Positions 46,385-54,311 of a DNA stretch of 64,000 nucleotides are shown here, in pieces. Both the position numbers and the translations under genes were made by a program. The stretch is from the NCBI GenBank assembly GCA_018380885.1, contig JAGZSY010000004.1:248001-312000 (forward strand), read 5' to 3'. The stretch comes from Enterocloster asparagiformis (GTDB lineage: Bacteria > Bacillota > Clostridia > Lachnospirales > Lachnospiraceae). Position 1 is the stretch's first letter. Every line of letters begins with the position of its first letter. The notes under the pieces were generated by a model. It did no database searches and was not told where the DNA came from. It saw only the letters and a program-made list of their open reading frames with translations.

Positions 46385-47536
46385 GTGAAGCAGTATTTAA
46401 ACATCGCCATTGTGGGCACGGGGTTCATCGGCCGTCAGCACATCGAGGCAATCCGCCGGATTCCCTACACCAGGATCGTGGCCGCGGCGGACAGCAATGA
46501 GGCCATGCTGAAGCTGGTATGCGGGGAATTGGGAATTGAGCGGTACTATACGGACTACCGGGAGATGCTGGATCGGGAAGATATTCAGGTGGTACATAAC
46601 TGCACGCCCAGCAATATGCATTTTGAGATCAGCCGCGAGATCATGAAGCGGGGAATCCATGTGTACTGCGAGAAGCCCTTGACACTGACCAGCGCTGAGG
46701 CGGACGAGCTGGTGGAGCTGGCCGGACAGATGAATGTGGCTGCCGCGGCCAACTTCAATTACCGCAACAACGCCATGGTGCGCCAGATGCGCCAGATGAT
46801 TATGGACGGACAGATCGGGACGCCCCTGGTGTGCCACGGGGAATATCTGCAGGACTGGCTGATGTATGATACGGATTACGACTGGAGAATGGACCCCAGG
46901 CTTGGCGGGCCGTCCCGGGCGCTGTCCGATATTGGTTCCCACTGCTTTGACACCATCCAGTTCGTGCTGGGTAAAAAGATTGTGGCTGTCAATGCCAGCC
47001 TGATCACCGTTTACCCCAAACGCAAGCGCACCGAGCAGTCCGGCACCTTCAGCGCCTCCGGCGGAAAGGTGCTGGGAGAATATCAGGTGGATTCCGAGGA
47101 CGCCGCCTTTGTGATGGCCCGGTTTGAGGACGGCACCCAGGGCGTATTCAATATCAGCCAGGTGTGCGCGGGCAAAAAGAACGGCCTGATGGTCAATGTG
47201 AGCGGAAGCCGGGCTTCCCTGGAGTGGCATCAGGAGCAGTCGGACCGCCTGCATATCGGCAACCGGGACCGGGGGAATGAGGAGCTTTACGTGGGAGCTC
47301 AGTACCTGGCCGACGAGGTGAAAGCCTCGGCCACCCTGCCCAACGGCCACCCCGTGGGCTGGGCGGACGCATTCCGGAACGGGATTGCCAGCTTTTACGA
47401 TTCCATCAGGGACAACAGCTGGAACCGGGAGAACACGCTGTGGCACGCGACCTTTCGGGACGCCTGCTACATCATGAAGATCGTGGAGGCGTGCCTGAAG
47501 AGTGGCAGGGAAAAGCAGTGGGTGGAAGTGGAATAG
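46385..47536 (+). CDS. Gfo/Idh/MocA family oxidoreductase
   Basis: The 383-residue NAD(P)-dependent sugar or inositol dehydrogenase has its Rossmann motif IVGTGFIGRQH at about residues 8-18, the family lysine in CEKPLTL (about 93-99) and a C-terminal beta-sheet domain with the SDIGSHCFD histidine (about 185). The start is GTG 46385, 7 nt after GGAGGAGG, rather than the earlier in-frame GTG inside that site. It is the first gene of the operon with a ribose-type importer and a ROK kinase, so it probably oxidises the imported sugar or cyclitol (inference). Confidence 0.92.
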   Translation: MKQYLNIAIVGTGFIGRQHIEAIRRIPYTRIVAAADSNEAMLKLVCGELGIERYYTDYREMLDREDIQVVHNCTPSNMHFEISREIMKRGIHVYCEKPLTLTSAEADELVELAGQMNVAAAANFNYRNNAMVRQMRQMIMDGQIGTPLVCHGEYLQDWLMYDTDYDWRMDPRLGGPSRALSDIGSHCFDTIQFVLGKKIVAVNASLITVYPKRKRTEQSGTFSASGGKVLGEYQVDSEDAAFVMARFEDGTQGVFNISQVCAGKKNGLMVNVSGSRASLEWHQEQSDRLHIGNRDRGNEELYVGAQYLADEVKASATLPNGHPVGWADAFRNGIASFYDSIRDNSWNRENTLWHATFRDACYIMKIVEACLKSGREKQWVEVE

Positions 47537-47590
47537 ACCGGTCCAAAGGACCGCTATCAATAAACTATTAAATTATGAGGAGGATCTGTA

Positions 47591-48643
47591 ATGAAAAAAA
47601 AGTTATTAGCAGTTGGGGTATCGATGATCATGGCCGCCACCGTGCTGGCGGGCTGCGGCTCCGGGACAAAGGAGGCGGCGGTGACCACCGCGGCTGAGAC
47701 TGCCGTCGGGACAACCGCTGCGGACACCAAGGCGGAGTCCGGGGCAGGGGAGACCACGGAGGCTGCCGCGGACAGCGGGAAGGCCATGGAGGGCAAGCTG
47801 GGAATCATCGTCCTGGAAGCGGATCACGGCTGGCTGGCCGGCGTTTCCTACTACGCGGAGCAGAAGTGTAAGGAACTGGGAATTGATTACCAGATCTATA
47901 CGTCGGGAAATGTCAACGACCAGGCGAGCCAGATTGAGGAGGCCATCGCGGAGGGCTGCGCGGCCATCGTGCTCGAACCCCACACCGACGAGGTTTCAGT
48001 TGCCGCCCAGAGAATCGTGGACGCCGACATTCCGCTGATCCTGTTCGACCGCACCGTGACCGGAGATTACGACGCCTATGTGGCCGGGGATAACCCGGGA
48101 ATCGGAACGGAAAGCGCCAAAGTGATCGGCGAAAAGCTGGAGGGCAAGGGCAACGTGGTCGTGCTGAACGTACCCAGCTCCGGCGTTGTGAGCACGGACC
48201 GCGTGGACGCGTTCAAGGCGGAGATGGCTGCCAGCTACCCGGAAATTAAGCTGATCGACATCACTGCGGACGACTTCACCCAGGAGAACGGACTGAAAAC
48301 CGCCTCCGACGCGCTGGTGGCGAATCCCCAGATCGACGCTATCTTCTCCATCGATGATGAGTCCTCCCTGGGAATCCTTCAGGCTATCAAGGATGCGGGC
48401 AGAACCGACATCCAAATGCTGTCCGGCTGCGGCGGCTGCCAGGCGTACTTCAATAAGATCAATTCCGAGACAGACGTCAGCCTGTTTACGGCCACCTATA
48501 GCCCGATGATGATCCAGGATGCGATCGCCACCGCCATCGATGTGGTCAACGGCAAGACCGTGGAGAAGGACATCATCATCCCGCCCACCATCGTAAACAA
48601 GGACAATGTAGCGGATTACCTGGACGACACTTCACCATACTAA
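47591..48643 (+). CDS. Sugar ABC transporter substrate-binding protein, RbsB-like
   Basis: The 350-residue lipoprotein has a lipobox (VLAGC, about residues 18-22) and a Thr/Ala-rich linker. The Peripla_BP_4 fold runs from about residue 62 (GKLGIIVLEADHGWLAGVSY) with DRTVTGDYDAYVAGDN near 150. It captures a monosaccharide outside the cell. AGGAGG precedes the ATG. The partners are the ATPase and permease downstream. Confidence 0.92.
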   Translation: MKKKLLAVGVSMIMAATVLAGCGSGTKEAAVTTAAETAVGTTAADTKAESGAGETTEAAADSGKAMEGKLGIIVLEADHGWLAGVSYYAEQKCKELGIDYQIYTSGNVNDQASQIEEAIAEGCAAIVLEPHTDEVSVAAQRIVDADIPLILFDRTVTGDYDAYVAGDNPGIGTESAKVIGEKLEGKGNVVVLNVPSSGVVSTDRVDAFKAEMAASYPEIKLIDITADDFTQENGLKTASDALVANPQIDAIFSIDDESSLGILQAIKDAGRTDIQMLSGCGGCQAYFNKINSETDVSLFTATYSPMMIQDAIATAIDVVNGKTVEKDIIIPPTIVNKDNVADYLDDTSPY

Positions 48644-48717
48644 TCGGCGGACGATAAGACGGATATGAGAGCAGGGGCATGTGACAATGCCCCTGATTGT
48701 ATATAGGAGCATAGGAT

Positions 48718-50172
48718 ATGGCGAAAAATATTGTGGAAATGCGGGGCATAGAGAAATCGTTCAATGAGAACCGGGTGCTGAAGCAGGTGGATTTCACCCT
48801 TGAAGAGGGGAGCATCCACGCTCTGCTGGGAGAAAATGGAACCGGAAAGACCACGCTGATGAACATTCTGGGCGGCGTGATCAGCAAGGATGCCGGGGAG
48901 ATCAGGGCCAATAGACAGGATATCGCATTTATTCACCAGGAGCTGTCCATGGTCAACGACCTGTCGGTCTATGAGAATATGTTCATGGGCTGGGAGCTGA
49001 GAAAAGGGCTGTTTCTGGACCGGGAGGCCATGAGGCGCAGGGCCGGAGAAATCCTGGAGCGCATGCAGGTGGAGCTGGACGTGAACATTCTGGTAGGGGA
49101 GCTGAACGCCTCCTACAAGCAGGTGGTGGAGATTGCGCGGGCGCTGATGAAGAACGCCCGGGTGATCATCATGGATGAGCCCACCACCGCTCTGACGGAC
49201 GTGGAGATCCGGCATATCTTTGATCTGATGAAGGGACTGAAGGACCAGGGCGTCAGCTTTGTGTTCATTTCCCACAAGCTCAACGAGGTGGTGGAAATCT
49301 GCGACAGCTACACAGTGATGCGGGACGGCGTGGTGGTGGCTACCGGGGCTATGACCGGGGAGGTGACGGAGCAGAAGCTGGCCGGCTACATGGTGGGCAA
49401 GGAGCTGCGCTACGACGACCTTTACATCGAGCGGTCCCTGGGGGATGTGGTGCTGGAGCTTAGAAATCTCAGCCGCGACCGGGAGTTTGAGAATGTGAAC
49501 ATGACGGTGCGCCAGGGAGAGATTCTGGGCGTGACCGGACTGCTGGGAGACGGCAGAAGCGAGCTGTTCGCCACGGTCTACGGGTGTAATGATTCCTATG
49601 ACGGGCAGATATTTGTCAAAGGGAGAGAGATGCATTTTAACACCACGTCCAAGGCCCAGGCGGCGGGAATCTCCTATGTTCCCAGGAACAGGAAAGAGAA
49701 TGGTATTATCAAGGACATGTCCGTGGGGGATAACATGTCGGTCAACATCCTGAAGCGCATGAGCCGGGGCGGCCTGATCGACGGCCGGGCGGTCAGAGAG
49801 AACAACGAGGGTTACGTGAAAAGCCTGAATATCAAGGTGCACAGCCTGGACCAGCTGATCACCTCCCTTTCCGGGGGAAACCAGCAGAAGGTCGTGTTGG
49901 GCAAAGCCCTGGGTGCGAAACCGTTTCTGGTGATCCTGGACAATCCCACCCAGGGCGTGGATATTGGTGCAAAACTGGAAATTTACAATATTATCATGGA
50001 TCTGGCCAAAGGCGGAGTCAGCTTTGTGGTGCTCTCCAGCGAGGCCCAGGAGATTATGATGCTCTGCGACCGTTCCTACGTGATGTTCCATGGACAGGTC
50101 AGGGGAGAGTTCAGCCGGGATGAATTTTCCGAGGAACGGATCATGGTGGTTGCCACCGGCGGAAAACTGTAA
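48718..50172 (+). CDS. Sugar ABC transporter ATP-binding protein, RbsA/MglA-like
   Basis: The 484-residue double ATPase has a first nucleotide domain with Walker A GENGTGKTTL (about 38-47) and Walker B VIIMDEPTTAL. The second half (about 245-480) has a degenerate Walker A (GLLGDGRSEL), as usual for this family, and the signature LSGGNQQKVVLGKAL near 383. It is slightly shorter than typical (about 500). It drives import through the RbsC-like permease, encoded 13 bp downstream. Confidence 0.93.
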   Translation: MAKNIVEMRGIEKSFNENRVLKQVDFTLEEGSIHALLGENGTGKTTLMNILGGVISKDAGEIRANRQDIAFIHQELSMVNDLSVYENMFMGWELRKGLFLDREAMRRRAGEILERMQVELDVNILVGELNASYKQVVEIARALMKNARVIIMDEPTTALTDVEIRHIFDLMKGLKDQGVSFVFISHKLNEVVEICDSYTVMRDGVVVATGAMTGEVTEQKLAGYMVGKELRYDDLYIERSLGDVVLELRNLSRDREFENVNMTVRQGEILGVTGLLGDGRSELFATVYGCNDSYDGQIFVKGREMHFNTTSKAQAAGISYVPRNRKENGIIKDMSVGDNMSVNILKRMSRGGLIDGRAVRENNEGYVKSLNIKVHSLDQLITSLSGGNQQKVVLGKALGAKPFLVILDNPTQGVDIGAKLEIYNIIMDLAKGGVSFVVLSSEAQEIMMLCDRSYVMFHGQVRGEFSRDEFSEERIMVVATGGKL

Positions 50173-50185
50173 GAGGAGACCGATT

Positions 50186-51151
50186 ATGAATAAGAAAAAT
50201 AAAAATCTGAAAAAGTATTTGGGCGAAAACAGCGCATTGGTCGCACTGGTATTGCTGTTTGTGATCGCAGTTGCGCTGAAGGGGACCACATTTTTGAATA
50301 TACGCAATATTACCAATATTTTCCTGAACAACTCCATTATCGGAATCGTGGCCCTGGGCATGACGATCATCATTATCACCGGCGGAATCGATCTGTCCGT
50401 AGGCTCTCAGCTGGCGGCCACCGGTCTGATCGCAATCTCCGTGATGAACGCCACCCAGAGCATTCCCCTGGGCATTCTTGCCGGCATCGGAGCGGGAACG
50501 GTCATGGGGCTCTGCGCCGGCGCGCTGATTGCAAAATGCAGCATCCCGGCCTTTATCGTGACCCTGGGCACCATGAGTATTTTCCGGTCCGTATCACAGT
50601 ATTTTTTCAAGGGAGGCGGCATCCTGGCCAAGGGGGACTGCGCAGAGCCATTTATCGCGATCTCTAACACGCGGCTGTTTGGGGCGATACCGCTTCCGAT
50701 CATATACTGGCTGCTGCTGGCCGCGCTTATGGCGGTCTTTACCAACAAGACTGCCATGGGGCGCCATGTGTATGCGGTGGGCAGCAACGAGAAGGCCACC
50801 AAGCTGTCCGGGATCAACACCGCCAAGGTAAAGATCGCCACCTATGTGATATCCGGCGCCCTGGTGGGAACCGCGGCCATTGTGGAGGCCTCCAGGCTGG
50901 GCAGCATGAACTCCGCCTCCTCCGGCACGTCCTATGAGATGGATGCCATCGCAGCGGTGGTCATCGGCGGAACCAGCATGTCCGGCGGCCGCGGGCGCAT
51001 TATCGGCACTGTGTTCGGAACCCTGACGCTGGGCCTGATCAACAATATGATGAACCTTTTGGGCGTTCCCACCTTCCTGGTGTCGGCCATCAAGGGGGCC
51101 ATCATCATCGGCGCGGTTCTGCTCCAGAAGCAGCTGGACACACGGGAATAA
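50186..51151 (+). CDS. Sugar ABC transporter permease, RbsC-like
   Basis: The 321-residue BPD_transp_2 permease has about eight helices. The family motif GMTIIIITGGIDLSVGSQLA lies near residues 58-77 and a second hallmark, VVIGGTSMSGGRGRIIGTVF, near 258-277. A longer in-frame extension into the ATPase gene is rejected in favour of ATG 50186 with GAGGAG. It forms a homodimeric channel with the RbsA-like ATPase. Confidence 0.93.
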   Translation: MNKKNKNLKKYLGENSALVALVLLFVIAVALKGTTFLNIRNITNIFLNNSIIGIVALGMTIIIITGGIDLSVGSQLAATGLIAISVMNATQSIPLGILAGIGAGTVMGLCAGALIAKCSIPAFIVTLGTMSIFRSVSQYFFKGGGILAKGDCAEPFIAISNTRLFGAIPLPIIYWLLLAALMAVFTNKTAMGRHVYAVGSNEKATKLSGINTAKVKIATYVISGALVGTAAIVEASRLGSMNSASSGTSYEMDAIAAVVIGGTSMSGGRGRIIGTVFGTLTLGLINNMMNLLGVPTFLVSAIKGAIIIGAVLLQKQLDTRE

Positions 51152-51175
51152 AAGGAAGGGACAGAGGAGATACAT

Positions 51176-52063
51176 ATGGGGGACAGATGGCATGCGGCCC
51201 TGGATATGGGAGGCACCAAGATTGCGGTGGGGCTGGTTAAAAATCAACGGCAGGTGGCGGAGCAGGAGCGCATTCCCAGCCGCGCCCCGGATCCGGCGGC
51301 CGCGGTGGCACAGATCGGACGGATTCTGAGACGGCAGTGCGGCCGGGCGGGCATCGAATTGTCACAGCTTAGCGGCGCCGGTATCGTCTGCGCCGGGCCG
51401 GTGGATACGGAGCGGGGGACCATTGAAAATCCTTACACGCTTCCGGACTGGGAGCATTATCCCATTGCCGCGGCCCTGCAGCGGGAGCTCTCCGTTCCAG
51501 TAAAGCTGGAAAACGACGCCAACGGGGCGCTGATGGGGGAAATCCGCCTTCAGGGGCTGTCAGAGCGGCGGGTGATGATGATCACCTTCGGCACGGGCAT
51601 CGGCGCTGCGTTCTGGAACGGCAGGGAGCTGTACCGCACCGGTGGCAGATACCATCCGGAGCTGGGGCATATAATTATAGGAGGGGAGAGGAGCGGCTGC
51701 TACTGCGGCAGAGACGGGTGCATGGAGAGCCTGCTGTCCGGCACGGCCCTCCACAGGCGGGCAAAGCAGGCGGGCTATCAGGACTTTATGGAGGCTGTAA
51801 ATGGGGCGGAAGCCGGGGAGCCGGCCGCAGCAGGTCTGCTGGCCCGGGTGGAGAAGGAGCTATGCAGCGCGCTGTGGAATTTCGGCCTTCTGTTCCAACC
51901 GGACGTCTATGTGTTCGGCGGCGGAATGGGGGAGGCGTGCTTTGACCTTCTGTCCGCCATGGCGCGCCGGGCCTCCATGGCGGAGGACTTTGTCAGGCCC
52001 TTTGAGATTCTGCCCGGGAGCCGGGACGTGAACCCGGCTCTGGTGGGAGGCGCAAATCTGTAA
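51176..52063 (+). CDS. ROK family sugar kinase
   Basis: The 295-residue kinase has an N-terminal phosphate motif DMGGTKIAVGLV (about 9-20), a catalytic Asp in ENDANGALMGE (about 105) and the ROK zinc motif CYCGRDGCMES (about 178-188). It lacks the HTH of ROK repressors, so it is an enzyme that probably phosphorylates the imported sugar. It is the last gene of the sugar operon, and a terminator follows at 52084-52112. The set of RbsBAC-type importer plus ROK resembles the allose locus, but the dehydrogenase points elsewhere. Confidence 0.9.
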   Translation: MGDRWHAALDMGGTKIAVGLVKNQRQVAEQERIPSRAPDPAAAVAQIGRILRRQCGRAGIELSQLSGAGIVCAGPVDTERGTIENPYTLPDWEHYPIAAALQRELSVPVKLENDANGALMGEIRLQGLSERRVMMITFGTGIGAAFWNGRELYRTGGRYHPELGHIIIGGERSGCYCGRDGCMESLLSGTALHRRAKQAGYQDFMEAVNGAEAGEPAAAGLLARVEKELCSALWNFGLLFQPDVYVFGGGMGEACFDLLSAMARRASMAEDFVRPFEILPGSRDVNPALVGGANL

Positions 52064-52083
52064 ACGGCCGGGTCAGCCCGCAC

Positions 52084-52119
52084 AGCCTATGAATCCCCAG
52101 GATTCATAGGCTTTACTTT
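52084..52119 (+). terminator. Terminator of the sugar operon
   Basis: A perfect 13-bp stem (52084-52096 with 52100-52112) with a 3-nt loop is followed by TTACTTT. Confidence 0.8.
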
Positions 52120-52189
52120 CCGCCCGTCGGGTGTTAAAATGAAACCGGAACTGTGTCCGCAGGGGGATTTTCCGCCCTGCGGATTATGA

Positions 52190-52290
52190 TTGAATGCAAT
52201 GGGCCGCTGGCACAGCCTGCGGGCGATTGTTTGAATGCAATGGGCCGCTGGCACAGCCTGCGGGCGATTGCTTGAATGCAATGGCAGCGG
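52190..52290. repeat. Tandem 41-bp repeat of the dispersed hairpin element, copy B
   Basis: A 41-bp unit starting TTGAATGCAATGGGCCGCTG occurs at 52190-52230 and 52231-52271, differing only at the last base. A third, partial copy begins at 52272 (TTGAATGCAATGG). Each unit contains CAATGGGCCG ... CGGGCGATTG, the same hairpin as at 8732-8764. A separate CCGCAGGG/CCCTGCGG hairpin lies just upstream (52157-52182). Confidence 0.85.
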
Positions 52291-52329
52291 CGGTCTGCGG
52301 CCCAATGCCGGCGGGTGAGGAACACGAAG

Positions 52330-53412
52330 ATGGAGACAAAGCGAATTAAAATTGAAGATACAGCCAGAATACGGGACAAGGAGCTCCTGGAGGCGGCGGA
52401 GATACTGCGGGAGGGCGGCCTGGTGGCGTTTCCCACGGAGACGGTGTACGGCCTGGGAGCCAACGCCCTGGACGAGGCGGCGGCCAGGAAAATCTACGAG
52501 GCCAAGGGGCGCCCGTCGGACAATCCGCTGATCGCCCATGTGGCGAGCCCGGAGGAGGTGGAGCCTCTTGTGGAGTACATACCTGAGAACGGGCGGAAGC
52601 TGATGGAGGCGTTCTGGCCGGGACCGCTGACTATGATCTTCCCCAAGAGCGCGGCCGTGCCCTACGGCACCACCGGCGGCCTGGATACGGTGGCGATCCG
52701 GATGCCCAGCGATCCGGTGGCCAACCGCCTGATCGCCCTGGCCGGGGTGCCGGTGGCCGCGCCCAGCGCCAACACCTCCGGGCGGCCCAGCCCCACCACG
52801 GCGGACCACGTCTGGCAGGACATGAACGGGCGCATCGATATGATCATCGACGGCGGCCCGGTGGGCATCGGCGTGGAGTCCACCATTGTGGACGTGTCGT
52901 GCCGGATTCCCACCGTGCTGCGGCCGGGGGCCGTCACCATGGAGATGCTGCGGGAGGTGCTGGGCGAGGTGAAGGTGGACCCGGCGATCCTGGGCCCCAT
53001 GAGCCCGGACGTGAAGCCCAAGGCGCCGGGGATGAAGTACAGGCACTATGCGCCCAAGGCGGATTTGACGCTGGTGGAGCCGTCGGAGGATCAGGGCGAG
53101 GCCGCGGAGGCTGTGGAGCGTATGATCCAGCGGGTGAACCAGCTGGCAAAGGAAAAGCTGGAGGCCGGGAACCGGGTGGGCATCATCTGCACCGACGAGT
53201 CCCGGGAGCGATACCAGGGCGGCGTGGTGCGCAGCATCGGCGCCAGGGCGAAGAAGGAGACGGTGGCCCACAACCTGTACGCAGTGCTGCGGGAATTTGA
53301 CGATCTGAAGGTGGACTTTATCTTCTCCGAGAGCTTTTCCGAGGACCATCTGGGCCAGGCGATCATGAACCGCCTGTCCAAGGCCGCGGGATACCATATC
53401 GAGCGGGTGTAA
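52330..53412 (+). CDS. L-threonylcarbamoyladenylate synthase (Sua5/YwlC type)
   Basis: The 360-residue enzyme makes threonylcarbamoyl-AMP for the t6A base of ANN-decoding tRNAs. The YrdC domain (residues 15-205) has LVAFPTETVYGLGANALDE, KGRPSDNPLIAHV and APSANTSGRPSPTTADHV. A linker and the C-terminal Sua5 domain (about 255-355) follow. The frame is open upstream to 52276, but ATG 52330 with a TGAGGAA site fits the family start. It is monocistronic. Confidence 0.93.
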   Translation: METKRIKIEDTARIRDKELLEAAEILREGGLVAFPTETVYGLGANALDEAAARKIYEAKGRPSDNPLIAHVASPEEVEPLVEYIPENGRKLMEAFWPGPLTMIFPKSAAVPYGTTGGLDTVAIRMPSDPVANRLIALAGVPVAAPSANTSGRPSPTTADHVWQDMNGRIDMIIDGGPVGIGVESTIVDVSCRIPTVLRPGAVTMEMLREVLGEVKVDPAILGPMSPDVKPKAPGMKYRHYAPKADLTLVEPSEDQGEAAEAVERMIQRVNQLAKEKLEAGNRVGIICTDESRERYQGGVVRSIGARAKKETVAHNLYAVLREFDDLKVDFIFSESFSEDHLGQAIMNRLSKAAGYHIERV

Positions 53413-53481
53413 CGCAGGAGCGGCGAGGCCGGCCCGCGTTCTGAATGTCAAAACGCAGGCGGTATTAAAAAGGAGGGATCC

Positions 53482-54159
53482 ATGGAAAAGCAGACGCTAG
53501 GAGAGATCACCGCCCAGAAGCTGGTGCGGATGATTCAGGAAAAGGGATATGTGCCCGGGGACAAGCTGCCCACGGAGATGGAGCTGTCCGAGGTGCTGGG
53601 CGTGGGACGCAATACTGTGCGGGAGGCGCTGCGGATTCTCATGTCCAGGAACATTGTGACCATCCGCCAGGGCTCCGGCACCTTTATCTCGGAGAAAAAC
53701 GGCATTCCAGACGACCCCCTGGGCTTCTCCATGATGGAGGACACAGGCCAGCTGACCAGGGATTTGCTGCAGGTGCGGCTGATTCTGGAGCCGCCCATCG
53801 CGGCCCTGGCCGCCCAGAACGCCACCGAGGAGGATTTGGACCGGCTGGAGCAGGTTCTGGACCAGGTGGAGGCGCTGGTGCGGGAGCGGAAGGATTACGC
53901 GGAAAAGGACTCGCAGTTTCACGCGCAGATCGCCGCCTGCAGCCACAACACGGTGATGTCCAACCTGGTTCCGGTGATCACCGACGGCGTGCGGGTGTTC
54001 GCCAGCGCGGTGAAGGAGACTGAGTATGACCAGACCCTGGTCTCCCACCGGGCCATTTTCGAGGCGATCCGGGATAAAAAGGCCGTGGAAGCCCAGCAGG
54101 CCATGTATTTCCATCTGATGTACAACCAGAACCGGTATGTGAATGAACAGAATATTTAA
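53482..54159 (+). CDS. GntR/FadR-family transcriptional regulator with FCD domain
   Basis: The 225-residue regulator has a winged HTH (residues 5-70: DKLPTEMELSEVLGVGRNTV is the recognition region) and a C-terminal FCD ligand domain (about 85-215). The metal-binding pattern includes DSQFHAQIAACSHN and SHRAIFEAIRDK histidines. AAGGAGG precedes the ATG. The palindrome ATTCAT-GGG-ATGAAT occurs right after its stop and again before the next operon, which makes it the likely repressor of the FAD oxidoreductase genes. Confidence 0.92.
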   Translation: MEKQTLGEITAQKLVRMIQEKGYVPGDKLPTEMELSEVLGVGRNTVREALRILMSRNIVTIRQGSGTFISEKNGIPDDPLGFSMMEDTGQLTRDLLQVRLILEPPIAALAAQNATEEDLDRLEQVLDQVEALVRERKDYAEKDSQFHAQIAACSHNTVMSNLVPVITDGVRVFASAVKETEYDQTLVSHRAIFEAIRDKKAVEAQQAMYFHLMYNQNRYVNEQNI

Positions 54160-54161
54160 TA

Positions 54162-54200
54162 ATTCATGGGATGAATAATGCGATTCATCCCATTTTTTTA
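54162..54200 (+). terminator. Terminator that reuses the operator motif
   Basis: ATGGGATGAAT (54166-54176) pairs with ATTCATCCCAT (54183-54193), followed by TTTTTTT. The left arm is part of the palindrome ATTCATGGGATGAAT (54162-54176). Confidence 0.85.
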
Positions 54201-54252
54201 TTGACTAATGCCGACAAATGTGGTAAAAATAGACTATATTCATGGGATGAAT
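54201..54252 (+). promoter_or_regulatory. Promoter and operator of the FAD-oxidoreductase operon
   Basis: TTGACT (54201-54206) and TAAAAA (54224-54229) are 17 bp apart. The palindrome ATTCATGGGATGAAT at 54238-54252 covers the predicted start and is identical to the one at 54162-54176. Confidence 0.65.
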
Positions 54253-54311
54253 GTATTGCCTATATTCAGAACAAATCATGAATGCCACAGAGATCAGGAG
54301 GGGCGGAAGAA

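Noticed and set aside
48640..50379. 579-codon minus-strand frame opposite the sugar ABC ATPase
   Set aside because: Antisense of a well-supported RbsA-like gene, with no ribosome site and no family features.
52190..52290. CRISPR array at the tandem repeat
   Set aside because: Only two full units lie head to tail with no unique spacers between them and no cas genes; it is a tandem duplication of a hairpin element.
52087..53451. 454-codon minus-strand frame across the Sua5 gene
   Set aside because: Antisense artefact. It would also run through the tandem repeat and terminator.
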